From: a virus
Reading direction: 5' to 3' (one strand)
DNA length: 20,348 nt
Virus record (IMG/VR): IMGVR_UViG_3300042937_000835
Coordinates: 1 to 20,348 of that record
This document shows positions 6,448 to 14,178 of this stretch, piece by piece. Position numbers and translations under genes: made by a program. How positions within the stretch are numbered: the stretch's first letter is position 1; every line of letters begins with the position of its first letter. The notes beneath the pieces were generated by a model. That model made no database searches. It saw nothing but the letters and a program-made list of their open reading frames with translations, and was not told the origin of the DNA.

Positions 6448-6679
6448 CGAGAATCTCCGTGCGTCCCCGTGCTATCGCCCGCCGGACTTCGGCCACCGTC
6501 CAGCCGAGCCGGTAGGCGATCACCTCGATCTCGCGGTCCGTACGTTCCGGTCGGGAAGTAATGCGGCCTGACTTCTCGCCGGCTGTCAGCAGTCGCTCGA
6601 GCGACACGAAGTCTCCGGCGGATGCCACCGCTTCCCGGCCGTTGGGTCCGGTCCGCCAGTGCGTCGGCCGTACGATCAT
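6440..6679 (-). CDS. Small hypothetical protein with HTH-like C-terminus
   Basis: A 79-residue basic protein. The C-terminal half (REIEVIAYRLGWTVAEVRRAI) has the helix-turn-helix spacing of small DNA-binding or adaptor proteins, but there is no clear family match. The start is well supported by GGAGGTGACGC just before the ATG at 6679. It sits between the DUF6378-like gene and the 170-residue gene. Confidence 0.55.
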   Translation of the reverse strand: MIVRPTHWRTGPNGREAVASAGDFVSLERLLTAGEKSGRITSRPERTDREIEVIAYRLGWTVAEVRRAIARGRTEILDA

Positions 6680-6704
6680 GCGTCACCTCCCACCACGCTA
6701 CGGC

Positions 6705-7487
6705 TCACCCGTCACCGGCAGCAGGGGGTGCGGACGCATTGCACTCGGCGAGACAGGCCGCGTAGCCGGCTAGGTCAACAGCGTTGTCGGGGTGGGGCTT
6801 CGGCCCCAAGTCGCGGGCGAGCTTGTCGAGCAGCATGATTCGAGCCCAATCGGACGTAGTCAGCGGCCGTTTCAGCACGGACGCGAACAGGCTGTTGACC
6901 ATGCCCACCGTCCTTTGGAAATGCTCCTGCGGCGGGCCGTACACGCGGTGCCGATCGAGCACCGCGGCCCGCGCCGTGTCGAGGAGCTGCACCGCCACCG
7001 GCGGGCCTTCGGCCTCTTCGATCAACGTCGCCTCCGGCTCGAACTCGTCGCCGGTGAAGTGCTTCAACTCCCGCTCGCCCCGCAGGATGTGATCGGCCGG
7101 GTATTCCGCCTGAACGCTGATCGCGGCCGCCGCGGCCCGCGTCGCAGCGGCTTTTTTTTCGTGTTCCGCTTCGTCGAAGCCAGCGCGAAAACACGGCGGG
7201 TCTTCGGAGCTGTACTTCCACGGCTCAGCCGGGGAGCTTCGCTTCCAATACTTCCCGGCCCCGTTGCAATACGGGCACGTAGGCACCAGCCCGACGATGC
7301 CGCGGCACGTGTTGCACGGGACTTCGATTCGTGGCGGGTATTCCTCTGCCATCTTCCGCGTCTCCTGAATGTGTCGCACCAGCCGCCGAGCATCGCCGGC
7401 GAGAGAGCCGAGTGTGCCCGTCCAGCAGTTGGCCGCACCGGCCCTCTGGATGCGTTGGTCGATGGTAGCGAGGTCGGCGTCTGTCAC
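6705..7487 (-). CDS. DUF6378-like protein with a DnaJ-type zinc motif
   Basis: A 260-residue protein with three parts. Residues 58-77 carry Cys58-x2-Cys61 (CNTCRG) and Cys71-x2-Cys74 (CPYCNGAG), which look like a DnaJ-type zinc-binding motif. The middle is charged and helical. The C-terminal part (about 165-250) has the pattern RVYGPPQEHF ... LLDKLARDLG ... NAVDLAGYAA, which I associate with the phage domain DUF6378 of unknown function. Its biochemical role is not known to me. The gene starts with GTG at 7487, overlapping the stop of the phosphoesterase gene (GTGA), with GAGG 5 bases upstream. An A8 run (7152-7159) sits inside the coding sequence. Confidence 0.7.
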   Translation of the reverse strand: MTDADLATIDQRIQRAGAANCWTGTLGSLAGDARRLVRHIQETRKMAEEYPPRIEVPCNTCRGIVGLVPTCPYCNGAGKYWKRSSPAEPWKYSSEDPPCFRAGFDEAEHEKKAAATRAAAAAISVQAEYPADHILRGERELKHFTGDEFEPEATLIEEAEGPPVAVQLLDTARAAVLDRHRVYGPPQEHFQRTVGMVNSLFASVLKRPLTTSDWARIMLLDKLARDLGPKPHPDNAVDLAGYAACLAECNASAPPAAGDG

Positions 7488-8503
7488 GATTGCCTCACCC
7501 GGCCCGCCTGGATTCGGAAGTTCTCCACGTCAAACGAGCGGTCGGCGTGGACCGTCACGATCGCTGCGCCTTGATTCCATTTGTTAAGGCGAGCGTAAGC
7601 CGGGCGCATGTCACACAAGCAGCCCGTCGAGAAGCACACCGTCTCCGATCCCATCATGTCAGGCTCGGAGTGTGTGCTGGTGCGGTGCCCGTGGCCCTCG
7701 AGGACGGTGTGATGCAGCCGCATGAAAGCCCCGCGGGCTTGATTCACCGGCGAGCTGATGCCGTTGCCCTTTTCGTGCCCGTGCAGGACCGGCAACGCAC
7801 CGCAGAGGACGATCCGCTTGTCCTTTACCAACTCGATCCCGAGCCGCTCGAACCCATACCAATTGTCGATTCCCATGATTGGGTCATCGCTGATTTCAGG
7901 GGCGTGCTGAAATAGCCACGATTCCCAGCGCTCTTCGTGGTTCCCGAGTTTGGCGACGATCCGAATGCCGGGGAACTCTTGGCGAATCCATTTCAAGAGA
8001 TCGCGGCCCGCGTGCAGCTCGTTGCGGAAGTTGCGGTACTTCGGATTCTTCTCGTGCCGGCTGATCGAGTAGAAGTCGGCCCAATCGCCGTTGAGCAAGA
8101 GAGCGTCGATCTTCTCGCCCTGAAGGTGATCGACTGCGGCCCGCAGCGCCGTCTCGTCGTGGTACGGGACGTGAATGTCGGACAGGATGCCGACCTTGCC
8201 GACGATCCCGAGATCGAACGGCAGCCACGGCTCGGCCTGCGATGGCGGCATGGCCAGCCGCTGGCCTGCCGGCCGCGGCTCGCGGTGTAGTCGCTTGCTG
8301 GGGGCTTCCTTCCGCCTGGCGGACCCGCACAATCCGAGAGCGAGTCGCACCCGCGTCCTCGCCTGCTCAAGGGTCAGTGCCCCGTTCGTCTCTTCGACGA
8401 TCCGGCGGGCGAGCGTCCGAGCCGGCGCGTCCGGGTGTGCCTCGACGATCCGGCGGACAATCGGCGTGATCTGGTCGCCGGCAGCGGTGCCACGTCTAGC
8501 CAT
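7484..8503 (-). CDS. Calcineurin-like metallophosphoesterase
   Basis: A 339-residue protein with the full metallophosphoesterase signature: Asp109 and His111 (SDIHVPYHD), Asp140 (LLNGDWAD), Asn188 and His189 (KLGNHEERW), His241 (LHGHEKG), and His271 and His273 (EGHGHRTS). These residues bind two metal ions and hydrolyse phosphate mono- or diesters in this superfamily. Residues 1-60 form a separate helical region resembling a small HTH domain (IVRRIVEAHPDAPARTLARR), which may bind DNA or partners. The substrate is unknown. Phage homologues can act on nucleic acid ends, nucleotides or protein phosphates. The ATG at 8503 has GAGGAGG upstream, and its 3' end overlaps the DUF6378-like gene by 4 bases. 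Confidence 0.88.
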   Translation of the reverse strand: MARRGTAAGDQITPIVRRIVEAHPDAPARTLARRIVEETNGALTLEQARTRVRLALGLCGSARRKEAPSKRLHREPRPAGQRLAMPPSQAEPWLPFDLGIVGKVGILSDIHVPYHDETALRAAVDHLQGEKIDALLLNGDWADFYSISRHEKNPKYRNFRNELHAGRDLLKWIRQEFPGIRIVAKLGNHEERWESWLFQHAPEISDDPIMGIDNWYGFERLGIELVKDKRIVLCGALPVLHGHEKGNGISSPVNQARGAFMRLHHTVLEGHGHRTSTHSEPDMMGSETVCFSTGCLCDMRPAYARLNKWNQGAAIVTVHADRSFDVENFRIQAGRVRQS

Positions 8504-8777
8504 CCTCGTCCTCCTCGCGGGTCACACCGAACGCCTCGAGCACGGCCGACGCTTCTTCGGCGAACTCCGTCACCTCGCCCTCGTCGAGACACCACCATCG
8601 AGCGTGAATCAGTTCGTGGAGCAGCACTTCAACGAAGTCCACGCCGACGAGCTTCTCGCTGACGCGGATCGTCCCCGTCTCGTCGTTGCAGTCGCCGAGC
8701 CGGTCGGCGGGCACCTTGCAGACGCGGATTCGCCACTTCTTCTGCCCGATGTGGACCGTGGCTGATCGCTTCGCCAT
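8496..8777 (-). CDS. Small HExxH zinc metallopeptidase-like protein
   Basis: A 93-residue protein with the zincin motif HELIH (VLLHELIHARWW) and downstream Glu residues (EGEVTEFAEE) that could supply the third metal ligand, as in SprT-like and ImmA-like minimal metalloproteases. The N-terminal part forms strands (ATVHIGQKKWRIRVCKV). It is shorter than most active zincins, so it could be a compact protease or a metal-binding relic. The start at 8777 has GGAGG 5 bases upstream. A start 6 residues earlier (8795) is possible but lacks a clear ribosome site. It overlaps the phosphoesterase gene by 8 bases. Confidence 0.75.
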   Translation of the reverse strand: MAKRSATVHIGQKKWRIRVCKVPADRLGDCNDETGTIRVSEKLVGVDFVEVLLHELIHARWWCLDEGEVTEFAEEASAVLEAFGVTREEDEDG

Positions 8778-8813
8778 GCTCGCCTCCGCGGTCAATCGTG
8801 ACGGTGGGGACGG

Positions 8814-9185
8814 TCACCCCGGCGGGGGTGTGGCCGGGGTGGCGGCAGCCCGTGCCGCTTCGATGGCGCGGCCGACCATGATTCGGGCCGCCGTGGCGAT
8901 GAACGGCAAGCCTTTCTTCTCGGCGGCTTGCCGAAGGTGCTCGACGATCTCTTCGATGTGGTCCCAGCAGTCTTGCCCCCAGGCGTCCATCTTCGCGGCG
9001 AAGGAATCACAGCCGCAGGAGCTGTCATCGCGGATGCCCCACCATGCGAGCGTCCGGCGGAGTTGGCAGCCGGGGCCGCAGGTCGTCGGCAGCGGTTTGC
9101 GGCATTGGCGGATCGCATTGCGGATCTTCGACACGAAGCCGCAGCGGGGGCAGGTCGCGTCGGGGGCGGAAAGGTCGCAGTTCAT
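8814..9185 (-). CDS. Cys-rich zinc-ribbon-like hypothetical protein
   Basis: A 123-residue protein. The N-terminal half is Cys-rich, with CPRCGF, then single cysteines and a CGPGC pair, then CGC, which fits one or two zinc ribbons. The C-terminal half is helical (CWDHIEEIVEHLRQAAEKKG) and ends in an Ala/Pro tail. Such proteins can bind nucleic acid or protein, but I recognise no precise family. Its ATG overlaps the stop of the Cys-rich virion-type gene (ATGA at 9182-9185), so it may be co-translated with it. Confidence 0.58.
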   Translation of the reverse strand: MNCDLSAPDATCPRCGFVSKIRNAIRQCRKPLPTTCGPGCQLRRTLAWWGIRDDSSCGCDSFAAKMDAWGQDCWDHIEEIVEHLRQAAEKKGLPFIATAARIMVGRAIEAARAAATPATPPPG

Positions 9186-10264
9186 GCCTCAACCTTCCAG
9201 TCAAGAGTTCCGTACGCGAAAGGCAGGCTTGGCTGAAACCAGCTCCATGACGCCGAACCGCTTGCTAGCTCGCCCGTTCCGCATGGAGCAAGAAGACGGG
9301 AATCGACAGCATCAAAATGAATGTCACCGCATACGCCATTGTTTAGCGAAGCAATGTCAAAGGTTAGGTTTCCTGTGTTGAGGATAAATCCCACATTGAC
9401 CCCTTGAAAGTCCGCCCAGTACCCAGGGCCTAGCGAACAGTTTCCGGTAGCTCTATTAACGTACGCATTGCAAAACGTAGGAATGCGATTCATTACGTAA
9501 GTGCCGACTGGAAACGTTCCGACAAATGACCCCGACGTAACAGCAGCATTGCTTATTGTCAGATACAGCGATTCCGGTGGAGGACTTCCGCTGCACGTCC
9601 CGGAGCACGGCGTCCCCTCCTCGTAGCACTCCCGCACCAGCCCGTATACGACGTGCTGCCGCTTCTTCACGCTCCACTCGAGCCGGGCCTCGATGGTGAA
9701 GATGGCTGTTTTGTTGTGGCACTCAGGAGTGACGGTCGCGCTGCCGTTATACGTGCGAGGGTCGTTCGTACTTTGGTCGCCGCCGCCCGTAACCAGCGGT
9801 ATGGTTGCCGCTAAGTCGAGAGTCTCTCCGACACCAACAAGAGTACCCTCGACAAACACCCCGGTCCCGCTCGACGCGGACACGCTGACGCGAATCCGAT
9901 TCATAGTCGTCGTCGTCGCCGGCGGTGGGATCGTTGACGCACCCAGCGTGTTATTGTTCCGCCAAAACGACACCGTCACGTTGCACGGGTGCCTGGTCGT
10001 CGACGGTTCAAGCGTGAACTCGCCGGCAACCTGCTGAAACCACGGCCCGTTGCCATCCATGCTGTCATACGGGTCTGACGTGTCTGAATCGCCGCTGGCG
10101 GTCAGATAGCCGTCAGATACATTCCCGTCTTCGGCACCCTCGAAGTACCGCGTGTAGACGGCCTCAAACGCCGTCCCGGTATGCGGGTTCGTGCATGTCC
10201 GCTCGCACGGATCGCACGGCACGCACGTGCATTGCTGGCAGCCGCCTTTTCCTCCGAGCAGCAT
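9182..10264 (-). CDS. Large beta-rich, Cys-rich virion-type protein
   Basis: A 360-residue protein. A cysteine cluster near the N-terminus (CQQCTCVPCDPCERTC) is followed by a long Ser/Thr/Gly/Asn-rich body with many predicted strands and scattered paired cysteines (CYEEGTPCSGTC), the usual look of a tail fibre, tip or surface protein. The ATG at 10264 is chosen because it overlaps the upstream stop (TGATG) and has GGCGGAG upstream; starts up to 10 residues earlier exist. Its place after the tape measure in the operon suits a host-contact role, but no receptor-binding domain is recognisable. Confidence 0.6.
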   Translation of the reverse strand: MLLGGKGGCQQCTCVPCDPCERTCTNPHTGTAFEAVYTRYFEGAEDGNVSDGYLTASGDSDTSDPYDSMDGNGPWFQQVAGEFTLEPSTTRHPCNVTVSFWRNNNTLGASTIPPPATTTTMNRIRVSVSASSGTGVFVEGTLVGVGETLDLAATIPLVTGGGDQSTNDPRTYNGSATVTPECHNKTAIFTIEARLEWSVKKRQHVVYGLVRECYEEGTPCSGTCSGSPPPESLYLTISNAAVTSGSFVGTFPVGTYVMNRIPTFCNAYVNRATGNCSLGPGYWADFQGVNVGFILNTGNLTFDIASLNNGVCGDIHFDAVDSRLLAPCGTGELASGSASWSWFQPSLPFAYGTLDWKVEA

Positions 10265-11046
10265 CAAGCACACTCCGCCCATTCGAGATGCCACGTCCCG
10301 TCAATGCTCTCGCATCCGACCCAATACCCGCCGGTCGGCCCCGTCACCGTCTGCGCCCGGTTGATTGCTGTGAACGTCGCCGGCCCGCTGGCCCCGGTGA
10401 CCGCCTGCGACCCGTCGCCCTTCCACTGCGTCACCGATGCCGTGGCGTTCTTCGACCACGTGCCTGTGACCTTTCCGAGCCGGATCGACGCCCCGCCCGC
10501 CCCGCCAAACCGCACGATGGCCCACTTGCTCGCCCCGGTGCCGGACTCTTTCCAGAGAATCTGAGCTTCGCCGCTCGACGCCGAAGAGAGCTGCGTCAGG
10601 TCGCCGTCCTTCGCCGTGGCGAACGTGTCGGACTCGCTGACGACGTTGATCTTGGCTTGGACGACGCCGGCTACCGCGACCCGCCCGATCTTCCCGGCCG
10701 CGATCGGCTCGACCGCGACCACGAACGACGAGCCGCCAGTCGGCAGGCCGCCGCTCAAGACCGGCTGATCCTGAAACTGCTGCGTGGCGTTGCCGGTCGC
10801 ACCCGAGGGCGTGAAGACCACGCCGGCGACGGAAAGGACGCCCCAGCGGTTGACGGTGCCGGTGGTCGAGTTGCGGGCAAGGATCGGCGTGTAGGGCTTG
10901 GGGCCGTCGATCTGAGCCTCGCCGGCCTGCCCGTACCGATCGCCGAGGACGATGTCCGCGGCGTCCTGGGCGCGGTTCCACGCACGGGCGGATATCTGCC
11001 CGCGAAGCGGACCCGGCTTGATTCGGTTCGGTGCGCCGTCGCTCAT
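10264..11046 (-). CDS. Beta-rich virion-type protein downstream of the tape measure
   Basis: A 260-residue protein with a helical N-terminal segment (PLRGQISARAWNRAQDAADIVLG) followed by a Ser/Thr/Gly-rich beta body (GGASIRLGKVTGTWSKN; AINRAQTVTGPTGGYW). This suits a tail-tip or appendage component, with the helix possibly docking it to the tail. It overlaps the preceding gene by 4 bases (ATGA at 11043-11046) and the following start by one base (TGATG). I do not recognise the family. Confidence 0.6.
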   Translation of the reverse strand: MSDGAPNRIKPGPLRGQISARAWNRAQDAADIVLGDRYGQAGEAQIDGPKPYTPILARNSTTGTVNRWGVLSVAGVVFTPSGATGNATQQFQDQPVLSGGLPTGGSSFVVAVEPIAAGKIGRVAVAGVVQAKINVVSESDTFATAKDGDLTQLSSASSGEAQILWKESGTGASKWAIVRFGGAGGASIRLGKVTGTWSKNATASVTQWKGDGSQAVTGASGPATFTAINRAQTVTGPTGGYWVGCESIDGTWHLEWAECA

Positions 11047-11951
11047 GCCACACCAATGCCGAGTTTCGAGAAGTCGCCATCGGGATAGACGCGGTTGACG
11101 TAGACAGCCACCGGCAGGCGAACGAGCTGATTCTTTGCGGAATCAGTGTCCGTGGCGTATCGCACCCACACCACCTCGTGGCCGTAGGCTCGGATGTTGT
11201 CGATGTCGCCGATCTTGGCGACCGGCAGCGTCGTGCCGACGTTGGGGTTGGCGACGAACTTGAACGAGAGCGACCACGGACCGTTGCCACGCTGGTCGTC
11301 CCATTCGTGCGTCCCCGAGGCTCCGACAAACAAGACTTCGCCTTCCTCGAACGACCGGAACGGCGCTTTGTTCACGCTGCCGGTGAGGTAGGCGATGTTC
11401 TTGATGTAGGCGTTTGTGACGTACGAAGACGGTACGTCGTACGACTCCGTCCACGACAAGGCCGGCACCACCCTGTCGATGCCATTCACCCCGTTGTCAT
11501 CGACGTTGATCGCCCCCTTGAAGTCGGCGGCGTCGTTCAATCCCGCCGGGCCGTAGCTTCGCTGGCCCTTGTCGCCGTTGTTGTAGTCGAGGGCGTTGGT
11601 GATGTGCTGCGTGCCGCCGCTGGTGTCGAACGACCGCGCCCGCTTGAGCGGTGCCACCTGCGACGAATCGTCGGCCCCGATCTTCTCGTAGGCGATCGTT
11701 ACCTTCCAGCAGTCGTCGCCTTGATACTCGACCGAATACGACTCAGCCCGCAGTCGAACGAGCGGCTGGCCTGGGTACTGCCAGAACGGGTAGAGCGACG
11801 AGATCGCTTGGTTGCACGAGGCGTGCAGGACGTTTTCATTCGACGTGCCGATCACGTTGAAGACGCGAGTCCGCGTCGATGCGTCCTTCCGGCCGAGGCG
11901 GAAGATCGTCGCCGACTGGCTCGTACTGTCTTCGATCCATGTCAGTGCCAT
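11043..11951 (-). CDS. Probable distal tail / tail-tip protein
   Basis: A 302-residue beta-rich protein directly after the tape measure gene, the slot that distal tail or tail-tip proteins take in siphoviruses. It contains alternating strands (VRLRAESYSVEYQGDDCWKV), a long Asn/Asp-rich middle and a C-terminal RLPVAVYVNRVYPDG segment. No catalytic motif is visible. The start at 11951 shares a base with the tape measure stop (TAATG). The identity as a Dit-like protein rests on gene order only. Confidence 0.6.
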   Translation of the reverse strand: MALTWIEDSTSQSATIFRLGRKDASTRTRVFNVIGTSNENVLHASCNQAISSLYPFWQYPGQPLVRLRAESYSVEYQGDDCWKVTIAYEKIGADDSSQVAPLKRARSFDTSGGTQHITNALDYNNGDKGQRSYGPAGLNDAADFKGAINVDDNGVNGIDRVVPALSWTESYDVPSSYVTNAYIKNIAYLTGSVNKAPFRSFEEGEVLFVGASGTHEWDDQRGNGPWSLSFKFVANPNVGTTLPVAKIGDIDNIRAYGHEVVWVRYATDTDSAKNQLVRLPVAVYVNRVYPDGDFSKLGIGVA

Positions 11952-13456
11952 TAGACGCCCACCTGTCCGGCCATCGCGGCCGCCTTGAGGTCTTCGCGGA
12001 TCTTCTTGAGGGTGTCGAGCTGCTGCGCCGGGATCGAGCTGGCCCCCATCTGGCTGAGTCCCGCCGCCCCGAACTGCGCCGTGGTGGTCGCCTTCATCGA
12101 CGACTCCGGATTGGCGACAGCGTTCGGCACCGGGAACCGATTGACTTGGTCTTGGAGATTCCGATTGGCGTCGGCCACCGCCTGGGCACGGGTGCCGACG
12201 TTGGCAGCCGTCCGGCCGGCACGCTCACGCCGGAGCCGGTCCGCTTCCTCCGACATCGCCGCTTGCCGGTCGCGGCTCTCCTGCTGCATCTTGGCTTTCT
12301 GCTCGTCGGTCAGCCCCGTGCGGCCGGCAAAGCCCGGCCGGTCGCGGCCACGCTGCTCAGCGTTGGCTGCATTGACGGCGTCGATGCGGGCGAACTCCGC
12401 CGCGGCGGCCTCGTCGGAGACGCGGCCCATCCGCCGCCACATCTCCGTCCAACCCTTTTGAATCAGCCCGGTCGTGGTGTCCCAATACGCCACCATCGAA
12501 TTGAGCACGTTGTCGAGCGCGCCGAGGATGTAGCCGCCCCACTCGCTCGTCGCCATGTCCGTCCACATCTGGTCCCACATGGCGGCCATGCCGATGCCCA
12601 TGTCGGAGAAGACGTTCTGCACGGCCTCGATCCACGGGTCGAGCGATCCCATGATCGCCTGCTCACCCCTCGCCCACGCCGCGGCCCACCCGGCCCACAG
12701 CACATCGACGGCCCCGGCGAGGTCGCCGGCCGCGATCGCCCGGTAGACGCCTTCGACGGTCAGATTGACGGTGTCGAGGAGATCGCCAAAGACGGCCGTG
12801 AGGTTTCCGATTGGGTTGGCGAAGGCGTTGCCGATCACGCCGGCAAGCTTGCGGAAGTCCACGCCAGCCAGTGCCGCGCCGGCTGCCAGCCCGCCGAGGA
12901 CCGCCACGGCTGCCAGCACCGGGCCGCTCGTCGCAAACGCCCCGACAGCGATTGCCGCACCCTTGACCATGCCCAGAAACCCGCTCACCGGCCCAATGGA
13001 CGCCGCGATCGTGCGGGACAGCGTCGTCATGGCGAATCCGAGGGCGTACGTTGCCGTGCCCCAGACCGTGAAGTAGCCGCCGACCGCGACCGCCAGGCGG
13101 ACAAGAGCCGCGTTGTCGCGGACGAACTTGGCGACGGCCTTCGCGGCCCCGGCGACGACGTTGGCGATGCCGACGAACGCCGGCGCGACGGCCTCGCCGA
13201 CAGCGTTGCCCACGTCCTTGAGCGCCCGCTCCATGTTCTGGATCTCAGCGGTTCGCTCGACGAACGCCCCGCCGACGGCCATGATCGGGCCGGCAATCGC
13301 CGCCCCGATCGCCGCCATGCCCATGCCGGCCGATTCCAACGTCATGCCGACATCGGCGACCTTCGTGTTGATCGTCGAGAGCGCCGACAGGAACTTTGAC
13401 GGATTCGCCCCGATCTCGACGTAGACCTGACCGCCGCGGACTGCTGATGCACTCAT
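11951..13456 (-). CDS. Tail tape measure protein
   Basis: A 501-residue protein with tape-measure composition: Ala/Gly-rich helices and several hydrophobic segments in residues about 35-65 (MGMAAIGAAIAGPIMAVGGAF) and 110-210, then a charged coiled-coil-like region (about 390-450, QQESRDRQAAMSEEADRLRRE) and an Ala/Gln-rich end. Tape measures set tail length, and by the usual rule of about 0.15 nm per residue this predicts a tail near 75 nm. The ATG at 13456 has GGAGG 7 bases upstream, and the frameshifted chaperone ORF stops 3 bases before it. It follows the chaperone gene as in lambda-like tails. Confidence 0.85.
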   Translation of the reverse strand: MSASAVRGGQVYVEIGANPSKFLSALSTINTKVADVGMTLESAGMGMAAIGAAIAGPIMAVGGAFVERTAEIQNMERALKDVGNAVGEAVAPAFVGIANVVAGAAKAVAKFVRDNAALVRLAVAVGGYFTVWGTATYALGFAMTTLSRTIAASIGPVSGFLGMVKGAAIAVGAFATSGPVLAAVAVLGGLAAGAALAGVDFRKLAGVIGNAFANPIGNLTAVFGDLLDTVNLTVEGVYRAIAAGDLAGAVDVLWAGWAAAWARGEQAIMGSLDPWIEAVQNVFSDMGIGMAAMWDQMWTDMATSEWGGYILGALDNVLNSMVAYWDTTTGLIQKGWTEMWRRMGRVSDEAAAAEFARIDAVNAANAEQRGRDRPGFAGRTGLTDEQKAKMQQESRDRQAAMSEEADRLRRERAGRTAANVGTRAQAVADANRNLQDQVNRFPVPNAVANPESSMKATTTAQFGAAGLSQMGASSIPAQQLDTLKKIREDLKAAAMAGQVGV

Positions 13457-13459
13457 GGA

Positions 13460-14178
13460 CTAGCCTCCGGCGGGACCGAACAAGGCTTCAAGGTCTTCCT
13501 GCGTTGCTTCTCGCTTCGGGGGCGGCGTTGCCTTGCTGAACGGGTTGAGCTTGGATGCGTCGATCGCCGGCTTGCCCTGCCCGCGGTTGGCGTTGGCGAA
13601 TTGGGCCATCTGCTGTGCGGTGTGCCACCAGTCGGACTCAAGGCGAGCGTCACGCGCCGCCGTCAGCTCTCGGAGGGTGCGGTTGTCGGGATCAAGTCCG
13701 GTGATGCCAACGCACTCCCAGATGACGGCCCAGGTGCCCGAATAGCCGCCTCCGCGTTGTCGATCATCTGATCCGCCAGCTCCTTCATCCTGGCTGACAG
13801 AGCCGCGATCGCGCTGCGGAGGCGCGGGGGGAAAAAAGCGACTAGCTCCTCTTCGACTGCCAGCCCTCCTTGCTCGAGCGACTCGCCCTTCAGCCCGTCA
13901 AGGAATTGCTCCTGCGTCAGCCCCTTTTGGGTGACCTGCGGCAAGAGGATCGCGTACAGCGTGTCGCCGAGAGCGGAGAAGTTCGACCGCAAGACTTGGA
14001 ACGTCCTGGCGATCTCGCCGGCGTCGATCAAGTCGAACGGCACCGCCTCGGTCGGGGCTGGCTCGTCGGCCGACTTTGGCGGAAGCACCACCAACACCGA
14101 GTCCTTCACTCTCTTCGCCGACGACACGGTGAGCGACACGTGCCACGGCCTGCCCTCGTTGTCCTTGAACTCTCTCAT
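13460..14178 (-). CDS. Tail assembly chaperone, frameshifted long form (gpGT-like), -1 shift
   Basis: If ribosomes slip -1 at the T6C6 run (13826-13837), the 171-residue chaperone is extended in the -1 frame to a stop at 13460-13462, giving about 239 residues. The -1 frame has no stop from 13897 to the TAG. It is clearly coding from about 13745 on: GYSGTWAVIWECVGITG, then DPDNRTLRELTAARDARLE, and an end at LEALFGPAGG. It contains no ATG, GTG or TTG before 13609, so independent initiation is unlikely. In lambda, gpG and gpGT arise this way and recruit tail-tube subunits to the tape measure. The gene order here (tail tube, chaperone, tape measure) is the same. Codon third-position bias in the zone 13750-13826 favours the zero frame, so a slip later than T6C6 cannot be ruled out. 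Confidence 0.75.
13663..14178 (-). CDS. Tail assembly chaperone, short form (gpG-like)
   Basis: A 171-residue protein that begins with a compact strand region (MREFKDNEGRPWHVSLTVSS), continues with a helical middle (AGEIARTFQVLRSNFSALGDTLY, QEQFLDGLKGESLEQGG) and reaches EELVAFFPPRLRSAIAALS. The tail of this frame (after about residue 147, IRAPGPSS onward) reads like out-of-frame sequence. Its stop at 13663 lies inside the -1 extension. The start overlaps the previous tail-tube-like gene by 4 bases (ATGA). Placement between tail-tube genes and the tape measure is the standard slot for a tail assembly chaperone, which is the basis of the call. Confidence 0.75.
   Translation of the reverse strand: MREFKDNEGRPWHVSLTVSSAKRVKDSVLVVLPPKSADEPAPTEAVPFDLIDAGEIARTFQVLRSNFSALGDTLYAILLPQVTQKGLTQEQFLDGLKGESLEQGGLAVEEELVAFFPPRLRSAIAALSARMKELADQMIDNAEAAIRAPGPSSGSALASPDLIPTTAPSES
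13825..13837 (-). other. Tandem -1 slippery sequence TTTTTTCCCCCCG
   Basis: Read on the minus strand, codons GCT TTT TTC CCC CCG contain two overlapping X XXY YYZ heptamers in the zero frame: T TTT TTC (13837-13831) and C CCC CCG (13831-13825). Both allow tRNA re-pairing one base back. The following stretch, GCGCGATCGCGG (about 13803-13814), contains GC-rich palindromic bases that could form a stimulatory structure. This marks the likely slip site for the long chaperone form. Confidence 0.72.

Noticed and set aside
7152-7159. An A8 run in the DUF6378-like gene as a frameshift site
   Set aside because: The zero frame continues with a clear domain to its stop, and the -1 frame is Arg/Gly-rich shadow sequence with no recognisable motif. 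It may still be a sequencing or mutation hotspot.
11879-13399. A long plus-strand open frame opposite the tape measure gene
   Set aside because: It has low-complexity Arg/Gly/Ala-rich content typical of shadow frames, and the minus strand carries a clear tape measure with a good ribosome site.
13453-13653. A 66-residue minus-strand frame ending at the tape measure start
   Set aside because: Its Arg/Ser/Pro-rich content looks out of frame. The -1 frame covering the same bases has the coding character and stops just before the tape measure start.
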